The notes: generated by a model from the sequence alone, not told the origin. A DNA stretch of 64,000 nucleotides from Actinopolyspora halophila DSM 43834 (GCF_000371785.1 NZ_AQUI01000002.1:1715276-1779275); one strand, 5' to 3'; positions 9,262 through 17,463 are shown, counted from the first letter of the stretch. Translations and numbers: made by a program.

Positions 9262-10511
9262 GCGGGCTCCTGATCCTTCTCGGCGAGCACGTTTCCGCGT
9301 GGAAGTACCCGCAGTGCGTTGACCGGTGCTTCGGCCGGGTCTGGAAGCCTGAGCGGCTCGTGCCCCGGGGTGATGCTGCCCAGTACTCGCGGGCCCGCAG
9401 CTCCCGTGGCGGAGGGGTGGTTGCCCGCGATGCCGTGTACCGCGAGGAATCCCAGCACAGCGGTCAGGTAGGACTCCTTGCCCTCGGGGGGAACGCCGTG
9501 TCGGTCACTGGTGCGGAGCTCGATGTCGTGGTGCGTGAGTTCGGTGCGCAGCGCGGTGAGCAGCGCCGGATTGGACGTGCCCCCGCCCGAGGCGATGACG
9601 AGCCTCGAAGCGTGTTTCGCGCACTCCTCCGCCACGGTCCGTGCCGTCAGAGCGGTGACCGTGGCCAGCAGGTCCTCCCCACCGATCGGTGGCAGTCCGG
9701 TGAGCCGGGTGCGCAGGTACTCGACGTTGAACCGTTCCTTGCCCGTGGACTTCGGGGGATCGGCCGAGTAGTACTCGTCGTCGAGCAGCACTTCGAGCAG
9801 GTCGTCGCGGACCCGTCCCGCCTTGGCGAGCGCGCCGTCGACGTCGCCGGCGCGCTCGCTGGTGACCATCGCCGCCGCGGCGTCGATGAGGGCGTTTCCC
9901 GGGCCGGTGTCGTAGGCGAGCACCCCGTGGCGCCCGTCCACCGTTATGTTGGCGATTCCGCCGATGTTGAGCGTCGTCGCCTCCGAAGGTGCTTCCCGCC
10001 CGGTCCCGCCGGGAAGGTTTCGCCGGAGTCCGCGCAGCCAGAGCGTGTCGAACAGGGCGGCCAGCGGTGCGCCCTGGCCTCCCGCCGCGACGTCCCGGGA
10101 GCGCAGGTCGGACACGACGGGAAGCCCGGTTCGCTCGGCGATCCAGGCGGGCTGGCCCAGCTGGAGCGTTCCGAGCGCACGGCCTTCGTCGACCAGGTGG
10201 TACGCGGTCTGTCCCAGCGAGGCCACGAGGTCGGCCCGCCCGTTCGCGAGCTCCGCGATGCCGTGCCGTGCCGCATCGGCCAGTGCGCGTCCCAGCCCGG
10301 TGTCGATCCGGCACCACGTTTCCGGGCCCGCTTCGCGCGATCGACTCGGATCCGCGAGTTCCTCCCGCAGTCGCTCGGGGTAGGCGAGTTCGTCGTGGCC
10401 CAGCGGTTCCAGCTCGATCTCGTCGCCGTGCAGCCGCATCTCGGCCGCGGCGACGTCCAGGGCGTCCATGGACGTTCCGGAGTGCAGACCGATTACGCGG
10501 CATTTCTCCAT
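9237..10511 (-). CDS. anmK: Anhydro-N-acetylmuramic acid kinase
   Basis: Phosphorylates and opens 1,6-anhydro-N-acetylmuramic acid to MurNAc-6-phosphate in peptidoglycan recycling. The 424-residue product from ATG 10511 begins MEKCRVIGLHSGTSMDALDV, close to the family motif MSGTSxDGxD but with Ala for the usual Gly. Other family landmarks are NIGGIANITV, YDTGPGNALID (which holds the catalytic Asp region) and VIASGGGTSNPALL for nucleotide binding. Longer upstream starts exist but add an unrelated tail. It lies upstream of, and overlaps, a sodium:solute symporter, and it diverges from ftsY across about 115 nt. No murQ etherase is seen in this window, so the next step of the pathway must be encoded elsewhere. 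Confidence 0.92.
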   Translation of the reverse strand: MEKCRVIGLHSGTSMDALDVAAAEMRLHGDEIELEPLGHDELAYPERLREELADPSRSREAGPETWCRIDTGLGRALADAARHGIAELANGRADLVASLGQTAYHLVDEGRALGTLQLGQPAWIAERTGLPVVSDLRSRDVAAGGQGAPLAALFDTLWLRGLRRNLPGGTGREAPSEATTLNIGGIANITVDGRHGVLAYDTGPGNALIDAAAAMVTSERAGDVDGALAKAGRVRDDLLEVLLDDEYYSADPPKSTGKERFNVEYLRTRLTGLPPIGGEDLLATVTALTARTVAEECAKHASRLVIASGGGTSNPALLTALRTELTHHDIELRTSDRHGVPPEGKESYLTAVLGFLAVHGIAGNHPSATGAAGPRVLGSITPGHEPLRLPDPAEAPVNALRVLPRGNVLAEKDQEPACAPSTSR

Positions 10512-10626
10512 GCTGGTGGTGTAGATCACTCGGTGGGAAAAACGCAAGCTCGACGCGTCGATTTCCGGTGAATTCTCCACGAGGGTCGAGTCGGGAGAAC
10601 GCCGTGGGTAGTGCGACGATGGACGT

Positions 10627-12180
10627 GTGTCCACCACGAACGTGATCCTGATCATTATTGCCGCACTGGTCGTGCTGGCGGTGCTCGTCGCTACGGGCGT
10701 GCTGCTCGCCCGGCGCAGACGGGTCAGCCTCGGCCGGAGTGAGCGGGAGGATACTTCAACCGGCCAGGGCGGTGGTTACCGCGCGGGCAGTGGCATCAGC
10801 CTCTCCAGCGGCGGGGACACCGCTGTTTCGGAGTACCCCGTCGAGGAGCGCACGGAGACGGAGGGACAGCCCGGAGTCGGCGATGACGCTGCCGTGCCCA
10901 GGGACAGTGCGCGCCGTGACATAGTGGATGTTCCGTTGCCGCCCTCGGCCGAAGGCGAGTCCGCCACGACCGAGGCCGAGAGCGTGTCCGACACCGCGTC
11001 GGCGGATTCACGCCCCCTGGCGGAACCGGAGCACACGGAGGCTCCGGCCGTTCCGGAACAACAGCCTCCCGCGGAACCGGAGTCCGAAGTCGCTCCGAGC
11101 GGTGAGCACGCCGCGCCTCCGGAGGAGACGGAGAAGCCCGCCACGGAAGAGGTGGTAGAGGAAAGTACCGAAGCGGAACCAGCACCTGCCGAATCCGCTC
11201 CCGATACCGAACCGGCAGGCGAGGAGGTCGAGACCGAACCGATCGAGCCGTCCACCGGCAGGCTCGAACGGTTGCGCGGCAGGCTTTCGCGTTCGCGGTC
11301 GATGTTCGGCCAGAGCGTCCTCGGACTGCTCGGTGCGGGAGACCTCGACGAGGACTCCTGGGAGGAGATCGAGGACACGCTGTTGATGGCCGACATAGGA
11401 GCGGCCACCTCCTCCGAGATCATCCAACGGCTGCGCACCGAGGTGGCAGCACGAGCGGTGCGCACCTCGGAGCAGGCCAGGACCCTGCTGCGCGAGGTGC
11501 TGATCGACGCTCTCGGCCCGCAGCTCTCGCGGGACGTGCAGGCGCTGCCGCACGGCGATCCCTCCGATGGCGGGAAGCCCGCCGTCCTGCTGGTCGTCGG
11601 GGTCAACGGGACCGGTAAGACGACCACCACGGGCAAGCTCGCGCGCGTGCTGGTTTCCGAAGGGCGTTCGGTGCTGCTCGGCGCGGCCGACACGTTCAGG
11701 GCAGCCGCCGTGGAGCAACTCTCGACCTGGGGAGAACGGGTCGGTGCCGAGGTCGTCCGCGGAGACGAGGGAGCGGACCCGGCCAGCGTGGCGTTCGAGG
11801 CCGTGCAGCGCGGAGCCGATTCGGGAGTGGACGCGATCCTCGTCGACACGGCGGGCAGGCTGCACACGAAGACCGGCCTGATGGACGAGCTGGGCAAGGT
11901 CAAGCGTGTGGTGGAAAAGCGTGCCCAGGTCGACGAGGTGCTGCTGGTGCTCGACGCCACCACCGGCCAGAACGGTCTCGCCCAGGCGAGGGTGTTCGCC
12001 GACGTGGTGGACGTCACGGGGATAGTCCTCACGAAGCTGGACGGCACGGCCAAGGGGGGCATCGTCTTCCAGGTGCAGCGTGAGCTCGGCGTCCCGGTCA
12101 AACTGGTCGGCCTCGGCGAAGGGTCCGATCATCTCGCTCCGTTCGAGCCGGAGGCGTTCGTCGACGCCCTGCTCGAATGA
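10627..12180 (+). CDS. ftsY: Signal recognition particle receptor FtsY
   Basis: GTPase receptor that docks the SRP-ribosome complex at the membrane. The 517-residue protein starts at GTG 10627 with a membrane helix (about residues 5-27). A low-complexity acidic linker rich in Glu, Pro and Ala runs to about residue 205, followed by the NG GTPase domain. G1 is GVNGTGKTTTTGKL near residue 325, DTAGR lies near 408 and TKLDGTAKGG near 469. The N-terminal membrane anchor is typical of actinobacterial FtsY rather than the amphipathic anchor of E. coli. The partner gene ffh lies 5.4 kb downstream on the same strand. A strong hairpin follows the gene, so it is probably transcribed alone. Confidence 0.97.
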   Translation: MSTTNVILIIIAALVVLAVLVATGVLLARRRRVSLGRSEREDTSTGQGGGYRAGSGISLSSGGDTAVSEYPVEERTETEGQPGVGDDAAVPRDSARRDIVDVPLPPSAEGESATTEAESVSDTASADSRPLAEPEHTEAPAVPEQQPPAEPESEVAPSGEHAAPPEETEKPATEEVVEESTEAEPAPAESAPDTEPAGEEVETEPIEPSTGRLERLRGRLSRSRSMFGQSVLGLLGAGDLDEDSWEEIEDTLLMADIGAATSSEIIQRLRTEVAARAVRTSEQARTLLREVLIDALGPQLSRDVQALPHGDPSDGGKPAVLLVVGVNGTGKTTTTGKLARVLVSEGRSVLLGAADTFRAAAVEQLSTWGERVGAEVVRGDEGADPASVAFEAVQRGADSGVDAILVDTAGRLHTKTGLMDELGKVKRVVEKRAQVDEVLLVLDATTGQNGLAQARVFADVVDVTGIVLTKLDGTAKGGIVFQVQRELGVPVKLVGLGEGSDHLAPFEPEAFVDALLE

Positions 12181-12308
12181 GCGCTTCCCGAGCGAGCGCT
12201 GCTGTGGTGAGCGCTGCCGCGTGGGTCCGGTGAGCACCGGCAAACGGATCCGGCGCCGGGCCCACGTACGGGTACTGGCCTTTTCGGGAGGCCGGTCGGC
12301 GGCTTCTC

Positions 12309-12341
12309 CGGGCCCGCGGTCCGCTTCGGTCCGCGGGCCCG
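12309..12341 (+). terminator. Hairpin terminator after ftsY
   Basis: Perfect 11-bp inverted repeat (arms 12309-12319 and 12331-12341) around an 11-nt loop, 128 nt after the ftsY stop and before amt. There is no T-tract, which is common for actinomycete terminators. Confidence 0.55.
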
Positions 12342-12342
12342 A

Positions 12343-12358
12343 TTAACACGGCGGTGAC
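12343..12358 (+). promoter_or_regulatory. Possible GlnR-like site upstream of amt
   Basis: TTAAC at 12343-12347 and GTGAC at 12354-12358 are separated by exactly 6 nt. This resembles half of the GTnAC-n6-GAAAC GlnR box of actinomycetes. The second box also belongs to the palindrome TGACGTCA (12355-12362). The position, about 130 nt before amt, fits nitrogen control. The match is partial and the assignment is tentative. Confidence 0.3.
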
Positions 12359-12488
12359 GTCACAAATCCCCGCTTAACCGTTGAGCGGGTTGATTTCATC
12401 GGACGGACACGGTCGTATTCCCATCGGGAAACACACGTCTCCGAGGATGCGGTTTCAACCTGGACCGCTGGCTCGTACGGGAGGCGAT

Positions 12489-13829
12489 GTGAATTCGGGT
12501 GACACTGCCTGGGTGCTCGTGTGCGCGGCTCTTGTCATGCTCATGACACCCGGCTTGGCGTTGTTCTACGGTGGGATGGTCCGCTCGCGCGGCGTGCTCA
12601 ACATGCTGATGATGAGCCTGGCGAGCCTTGGCGTGGTCGGTGTGCTCTGGGTGCTCTACGGATATTCCGGAGCGTTCGGCAGCGATCTCGGCGGAGTCGG
12701 GCTGCTCGGTTCCCCGCTGGAATTCTTCGGGCTGTCCCGGCTCGTGGGGGCCGAGGACATGTCCGACACGATCCCCACCTTCGCTTTCGTGGCGTTCCAA
12801 GCCATGTTCGCGATCCTCACCGTGGCTCTCATATCCGGTGCCGTGGCCGACCGCGCTCGTTTCGGTCCGTGGGTGCTCTTCGCCGGGCTCTGGGCCAGCC
12901 TGGTGTACTTCCCCGTGGCCCACTGGGTGTTCGCCTTCGACGCGACGGACGAGTCCGGCGAGATCACCGCTGTGGGCGGTTGGATCGCCAACAGGCTGGC
13001 CGCGATCGACTTCGCGGGCGGAACCGCCGTGCACATCAACGCGGGGGCGGCCGCGTTGGCCCTGGTGTTCGTGCTGGGCCCCCGGACGGGCTGGCCCAGG
13101 GGGACGGGCAAGCCGCACAATCTTCCGCTCGTGGTGCTCGGCGCCGGTCTGCTGTGGTTCGGATGGTTCGGCTTCAACGCCGGGTCCGCCCTGACGGCGG
13201 GCACCACGGCGGCCGTGGTCTTCGTCAACACGCTCGTCGGAGCGAGCGCGGCCATGCTGGCGTGGATGCTCGTCGAACGGCTCCGGCACGGCAAACCGAC
13301 CACGCTGGGAGCCGTGTCCGGAATCGTCGCCGGACTGGTGGCTATCACTCCGGCGTGCTCGGCCGTCACTCCGCTCGGTGCCATCGCGATCGGTGCCTTG
13401 GCCGGAGCTGGGTGCGCCCTCGCCGTCGAGCTCAAGTACCGACTGCGTTTCGACGACTCGCTGGACGTCGTCGGAGTCCACCTGGTGGGGGGTCTCATCG
13501 GGACGCTGCTCGTCGGGTTCTTCGCCTCGGAGAGCGCTCCCGCCGGGGTGGCCGGGCTCTTCTACGGGGGCGGTGTGGACCAGCTGTGGCGTCAGGCCGT
13601 CGGGGCCGTCGCGGTGTTCGCGTACTCGCTGGTGCTGAGCTGGCTCATCGCGTGGGTGCTGCAGAAGACGATCGGCTTCCGGCTCGACGAGCGCGACGAG
13701 CACGTCGGTATCGACGAGACCGAGCACGCCGAGGCCGGGTACCACTTCGGTGATGCGGGCAGTACGCTGCGCAAATCAGCGGCGGGCGAGCGTGGTTCCG
13801 TCGAGGAGCTGGAGGGAAGCGTCCGATGA
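12489..13829 (+). CDS. amt: Ammonium transporter
   Basis: Integral membrane ammonium channel of 446 residues with about 11 membrane helices. It takes up ammonium when nitrogen is scarce and is blocked by PII proteins. Family features include the N-terminal GDTAWVLVCAALVMLMTPGL and the ALFYGGMVRSR stretch. Further on are the DFAGGTAVHINAG segment with the first pore His and the DVVGVHLVGGLIGTLLVG segment with the second. Start GTG 12489 was chosen because GGGAGG lies 4 nt upstream and it gives the expected N-terminus. The last four bases overlap the start of glnB. The amt-glnB pair is a classic nitrogen operon; in many actinobacteria glnD follows, but not here. Confidence 0.95.
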   Translation: MNSGDTAWVLVCAALVMLMTPGLALFYGGMVRSRGVLNMLMMSLASLGVVGVLWVLYGYSGAFGSDLGGVGLLGSPLEFFGLSRLVGAEDMSDTIPTFAFVAFQAMFAILTVALISGAVADRARFGPWVLFAGLWASLVYFPVAHWVFAFDATDESGEITAVGGWIANRLAAIDFAGGTAVHINAGAAALALVFVLGPRTGWPRGTGKPHNLPLVVLGAGLLWFGWFGFNAGSALTAGTTAAVVFVNTLVGASAAMLAWMLVERLRHGKPTTLGAVSGIVAGLVAITPACSAVTPLGAIAIGALAGAGCALAVELKYRLRFDDSLDVVGVHLVGGLIGTLLVGFFASESAPAGVAGLFYGGGVDQLWRQAVGAVAVFAYSLVLSWLIAWVLQKTIGFRLDERDEHVGIDETEHAEAGYHFGDAGSTLRKSAAGERGSVEELEGSVR

Positions 13830-14164
13830 AGTTGCTCACGGCGGTCGTTCAGCAGCACAAGGTGGACGAGGTGCGGAACTCGTTGGCCGAGCTCGGAGTC
13901 CGTGGCATGACCATCGCCGATGTCCAGGGCTACGGCAGGCAACGCGGACACACCGAGATCTACCGGGGTGCCGAGTACGAAGTGGATGTCGTGGAAAAGA
14001 CCAGGATCGAGGTCCTGGTCAACGACGACGATGCCGACGACGTGCTGCGGGCGGTGGTCTCCTCCGCGCGGAGCGGACGCGTCGGGGACGGCAAGGCGTG
14101 GGTGACGCCGGTCGAGTCGGTGGTGCGGGTGCGTACCGGCGAAACGGGTGAGCAGGCGGTCTGA
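13826..14164 (+). CDS. glnB: Nitrogen regulatory PII protein
   Basis: Small trimeric signalling protein (112 residues) that senses ATP/ADP and 2-oxoglutarate and blocks the ammonium transporter. It begins MKLLTAVVQQHKVDEVR and has the T-loop with Tyr51 in YRGAEYEVDVVEKTRIE, the B-loop GRVGDGKAWV and the C-loop. Tyr51 is the residue modified by GlnD, by adenylylation in actinobacteria, so the protein looks competent for modification. It overlaps amt by 4 nt (ATGA), a sign of translational coupling. The glnD gene that usually follows in actinobacteria is absent from this window. Two hairpins follow the stop. Confidence 0.95.
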   Translation: MKLLTAVVQQHKVDEVRNSLAELGVRGMTIADVQGYGRQRGHTEIYRGAEYEVDVVEKTRIEVLVNDDDADDVLRAVVSSARSGRVGDGKAWVTPVESVVRVRTGETGEQAV

Positions 14165-14172
14165 TCAGGCTT

Positions 14173-14189
14173 TGCCTTCGGGGAAGGCA
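14173..14189 (+). terminator. Small hairpin just after glnB
   Basis: TGCCTTC and GAAGGCA (7 bp around 3 nt, or 6 bp around 5 nt) form a short stem beginning 8 nt after the glnB stop. It could be an RNA 3'-end stabiliser or weak terminator. There is no T-tract. Confidence 0.4.
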
Positions 14190-14330
14190 GGTTCGTCGGG
14201 GCGGAGCGTTCCGCGGTGGCGCGGGCCGCTCGGGTGAGCGTTCCGGCGCCGTCCTCGTTCGGCGAGACCACGGCCCGGGCAGCGGCTCGACGGGAAACAT
14301 CGGTGGTCCCCTCCTTCGCGTTGTCCTCCA

Positions 14331-14379
14331 CGGTCGTCGTCGGTTCCGGTGGTTCCCGGAACCGGCGGCGGCCGTTTTT
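14331..14379 (+). terminator. Strong intrinsic terminator downstream of amt-glnB
   Basis: Arms 14331-14349 and 14356-14374 pair over 19 bp (three G-U pairs) around a 6-nt loop and are followed directly by TTTTT at 14375-14379. This is a textbook Rho-independent terminator for plus-strand transcription. It lies 167 nt after the glnB stop. Confidence 0.85.
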
Positions 14380-14507
14380 CGTGGGCACCGTCCGCGAAGG
14401 CGGGCCGGCCCGCGGCCCGGTTCGTGAGTGGCCGGTCCGATTCCGCCGGGGAACGCGGCTCCGCTCGGCGTCTCTGCGTAATAGCGGGCATGTGTGGCGA
14501 TGTTTTT

Positions 14508-14525
14508 CTGCGTAGCAATACGCAG
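14508..14525. repeat. Inverted repeat CTGCGTA-GCAA-TACGCAG (copy 1)
   Basis: A perfect 7-bp inverted repeat encloses GCAA, which would be a GNRA tetraloop if transcribed. The same arms with a different GNRA-type loop (GTGA) occur at 24220-24237. A single half-site CTGCGTA lies 34 nt upstream at 14474-14480. It is either an RNA hairpin or a protein-binding palindrome. Confidence 0.55.
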
Positions 14526-14611
14526 CTTCATTCAGGGGGTCTCACGGTCTCGCGTGGCGCGCTGTTCCGGCCAGAATGCCGGTGTGACGCGTTGGACGGC
14601 CTCGATGAGGG

Positions 14612-14735
14612 GGAAACAACCCCGCCCGTTCTGGGGGTCGGGCGGGGAGGCGTCGCGGCTGTCCACGTGTCGGAGGACGGCCTCCGGACGGCCCGTTGAG
14701 GGGGCGGGCCGTCCGTACGGCCGTTTCCCGACGCG
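14612..14735 (-). ncRNA. Candidate small RNA with twin C-rich-loop hairpins (6C RNA-like)
   Basis: On the minus strand two strong hairpins follow each other. The first has an 11-bp stem (14715-14705 with 14695-14685) and loop CCCCCTCAA. The second has a 9-bp stem (14647-14639 with 14628-14620) and loop ACCCCCAGAA. TTGTTT follows the second, as in an intrinsic terminator. Two stem-loops with C-rich loops in about 120 nt are the described layout of actinobacterial 6C RNA, which binds G-rich target sites. Each loop here has 5 rather than 6 consecutive C. No clear promoter was found, and the ends given are estimates. Confidence 0.42.
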
Positions 14736-14781
14736 GGATTCGAACCGTGTTTTCACACTCGCCGCGTAGAGTGAGCACGAA

Positions 14782-15462
14782 GTGAGCGCGTGGTGCCGGT
14801 TTCGTGTGGACGGAGAACATGGGGGGACCGTGGCGAGTGGACCCCCCGAGAGCCGTTCTCCCGCGGAGTTCCGGGTGGGGGGCCGTGAACTGGTCGTCGT
14901 CGGAGGGCTGCCGGGTGCGGGCAAGAGTACCGCTCTCCGGTCGCTCGGGTCTTCCGTTCCCGTGACCGTGCTGGATTCCGATCAGGTGTACGAGTCCCTG
15001 CTCGCCCACACGGGGCGTTGTGTTCCGTACCACCTGATCAGGGGCGTGGTGCACCCGGCGCACTACGTCCGGGTGGTGGTTTCCTGCGCGCGGTTTCCGG
15101 GGGTTGTGGTCGTCCACATGCCGGCCACCCGGGAGGTGGCGCGGGTGCTGCTCGTGCTGCTCGCCGCGGCGACCGGGCGGAGCGCGATGCTGCTCTGGCT
15201 GGATGTGTCCCCCGGAAGCGCGTTGGAGGGCCAGTGTGCTCGTGGTAGGGTGATCAAGGCACGAACGTTCGTACGACATGTGCGACGTACTCGTCGGGCC
15301 CGGCGGGTGATGCAGGCCTTCGACGCCTTGTTCGGATGGCGGCGAGTGCGTGTACTCACACGTGCGGAGATCGCCGATGGGATTCAACTGATTCCACAGG
15401 GTGAGGTTGCTCCCTATTGGCCAGACGGGTGCCTAGGCAGACGTGATCGCCCGTTATCCTGA
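14782..15462 (+). CDS. AAA-family/zeta-toxin-like P-loop ATPase
   Basis: Cytoplasmic P-loop protein of about 226 residues. Walker A GLPGAGKST is near residues 42-50 after strand ELVVVGG, and DSDQVYESLL follows, the acidic substrate-side segment of small P-loop kinases. SAMLLWLDVSP is a likely Walker B-type strand. A basic cluster with several Arg (about residues 160-180, HVRRTRRARRV) could form the lid. Homologous small ATPases are common in actinomycetes, but their substrates are not known to me. The start is GTG 14782, or GTG 14830 behind GGGGGG. It follows the structured gene-poor region and precedes a DEAD-box helicase. It sits where glnD is found in related genomes but bears no resemblance to GlnD. 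Confidence 0.7.
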   Translation: MSAWCRFRVDGEHGGTVASGPPESRSPAEFRVGGRELVVVGGLPGAGKSTALRSLGSSVPVTVLDSDQVYESLLAHTGRCVPYHLIRGVVHPAHYVRVVVSCARFPGVVVVHMPATREVARVLLVLLAAATGRSAMLLWLDVSPGSALEGQCARGRVIKARTFVRHVRRTRRARRVMQAFDALFGWRRVRVLTRAEIADGIQLIPQGEVAPYWPDGCLGRRDRPLS

Positions 15463-15699
15463 ATCAGTACGCACCGGAAACGGAGCCGGTGCTGCCGGCT
15501 GAGATACATCGAGCTGCGAGTGACTGGCAACAGAGTGTGCGTTGCGGGTGTGCGCGGCCCGAGATGCGTAGGCGCCGGTGCGCTCAACAGTGCCGTCGTC
15601 ACGCGGACCTGATTCGTGCGATCCGTCCGCGGATGCCGCTGTGGGTCCGTTCCACAGTGCTTCAGCCGCCCCGACCACACGAGGAGACTCCAGACTTAC

Positions 15700-17463
15700 A
15701 TGCCCACATTCGATGAGCTCGAACTCGACGACCGCGTTTTCAGTGCGCTGACCGAGCTCGGTTACGAGACTCCCTCGGACATCCAGTCCGAGACCATTCC
15801 CTCTCTGCTGCAGGGCCGGGACGTCACGGGACAGGCCCAAACGGGAACGGGCAAGACCGCGGCCTTCGCGCTTCCGATCCTGTCGAGGATCGAACTCGAC
15901 AAGAAGCAGAAGCCGCAGGCTCTGGTGCTCGCCCCCACCCGCGAGCTCGCCATCCAGGTGGCGGAGGCCTTCCGGACCTATGCCTCCCACCTTCCCGGGC
16001 TCCGTGTGCTGCCCATCTACGGTGGGCAGAGCTACGGTCCCCAGCTGGGCGGCCTCCGCGAAGGAGCCCACATCGTCGTCGGAACTCCGGGACGGCTTAT
16101 CGACCACCTGGACCGGGGGTCTCTCGACCTTTCCGGGATCAGCCACCTCGTGCTGGACGAGGCGGACGAGATGCTGCGCATGGGATTCATCGAGGACGTC
16201 GAGCGGATCCTCAAGTCGGCACCCACGGACAGGCAGGTCGCCCTGTTCTCCGCGACCATGCCGAACGCCGTGCGCAAGATCAGCCAGTCCTACTTGAACA
16301 ACCCCGTCGAGATCGCGGTGCGCAGCGCCACGAAGACGGGGGCCAACATTCGCCAGCGCTACTGGCCCGTCCGCGGCGTGCGCAAGTTGGACGCTCTCGC
16401 ACGGTTGCTCGAGGTCGAGCCGATCGACGCCGCCATCGTGTTCGCCAGGACCAAACAGCTGACCGAGGAACTCACCGAACAGCTGCGCGTGCGAGGGTTC
16501 AACGCCGCGGCGATCAACGGTGACATCGCTCAGGCGCAGCGTGAGCGGACCATCGATCAGTTGCGTCAGGGACGCGTCGACATTCTGGTGGCCACGGACG
16601 TGGCCGCCCGCGGACTGGACGTCGACCGAGTTTCCCACGTGCTCAACTACGACGCCCCCCACGACAGCGAGTCCTACGTACACCGCATCGGCCGTACCGG
16701 CAGGGCGGGGCGCAGTGGTGAGGCGATCCTGTTCGTCACCTCGCGGGAACGGCAGTTGCTGCGTTCCATCGAGCGTGCTACCGGGCAGTCCATCGAGCGT
16801 ATGGACCTGCCGACGATCGAAGCGGTCAACGAGCGTAGGCTCGAGCGGTTCCGCCAGCGAATCACGGACACCCTGGAAAACGGTGACCTGGAAGTCTTCG
16901 AGCAGCTGGTGCGCGACTACGAGCAGAGCAGTGAGGTGCCCGCCGCTCGCGTCGCGGCCGCGTTGGCGAGCATGACCCAGGGTGACCGTCCGCTGCTGCT
17001 GCAGCCGGAGCCCGAGCCCGAGAACAACAAGCCCAAGCGCAACGGTTCGCGTTCCTCCGACTTCGCCTCGAACGACTCGGAGACGGCGATGTTCCGGGTG
17101 GAGGTCGGTCGGCGCAACCGTGTCACCCCCAGTGCGCTGGTCGGTGCCCTGGCGAACGAGGGCGGTCTGTCCAGCAAGCGCATCGGTCACATAGACATCC
17201 GTGACGAGCACAGCCTGGTCGAGTTGCCCGCCGAGTTGTCGGAGGACCTGCTGCACAAGCTGCGCAAGACGCAGGTGGCCGGACGAGGGCTGCGGATCAG
17301 CCGTGCCGAGGGGGAAGCCCCCAAGCGTTCCGGTTCCGGCGGATGGTCCCGGAGGCCGACTCGGGAACGTTCGAGTTCGCGCCGGAGGGGCAGGACGGGC
17401 TCCACTGGTTCCACGGGTTCCCGCTCCGGTTCCGACAAGCGCCCGGCGGCCGAACGGGGCTGA
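15700..17463 (+). CDS. deaD: DEAD-box ATP-dependent RNA helicase (DeaD/CsdA type)
   Basis: RNA helicase of 587 residues for RNA remodelling, ribosome assembly or cold growth. It has a Q motif near residues 22-30, motif I AQTGTGKT at 46-53, PTRELA, TPGRLIDHL, motif II DEAD at 153-156, SAT, and the C-terminal motifs ATDVAARGLDVD and HRIGRTGRAG. After about residue 440 comes a linker, then a DbpA-like RNA-binding domain (from FRVEVGRRNRVTPSALVGAL). A basic Arg/Ser/Gly-rich tail completes it. ATG 15700 gives the standard start (MPTFDELELDDRV); GAGGAG lies 13 nt upstream. A TATCCT near 15455 and a long upstream stretch suggest a 5' UTR of roughly 200 nt, as in cold-inducible helicase genes, but this is inference. 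Confidence 0.94.
   Translation: MPTFDELELDDRVFSALTELGYETPSDIQSETIPSLLQGRDVTGQAQTGTGKTAAFALPILSRIELDKKQKPQALVLAPTRELAIQVAEAFRTYASHLPGLRVLPIYGGQSYGPQLGGLREGAHIVVGTPGRLIDHLDRGSLDLSGISHLVLDEADEMLRMGFIEDVERILKSAPTDRQVALFSATMPNAVRKISQSYLNNPVEIAVRSATKTGANIRQRYWPVRGVRKLDALARLLEVEPIDAAIVFARTKQLTEELTEQLRVRGFNAAAINGDIAQAQRERTIDQLRQGRVDILVATDVAARGLDVDRVSHVLNYDAPHDSESYVHRIGRTGRAGRSGEAILFVTSRERQLLRSIERATGQSIERMDLPTIEAVNERRLERFRQRITDTLENGDLEVFEQLVRDYEQSSEVPAARVAAALASMTQGDRPLLLQPEPEPENNKPKRNGSRSSDFASNDSETAMFRVEVGRRNRVTPSALVGALANEGGLSSKRIGHIDIRDEHSLVELPAELSEDLLHKLRKTQVAGRGLRISRAEGEAPKRSGSGGWSRRPTRERSSSRRRGRTGSTGSTGSRSGSDKRPAAERG

Noticed and set aside
14735-14760. GGATTCGAACC-like tRNA T-loop on the minus strand
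   Set aside because: Only two of the five T-stem pairs form, and no acceptor, D or anticodon arm can be drawn. Most likely chance.
15616-15699. N-terminal extension of the DEAD-box helicase
   Set aside because: The 28 extra residues are Cys/Arg-rich and unlike any helicase; ATG 15700 gives the standard start.
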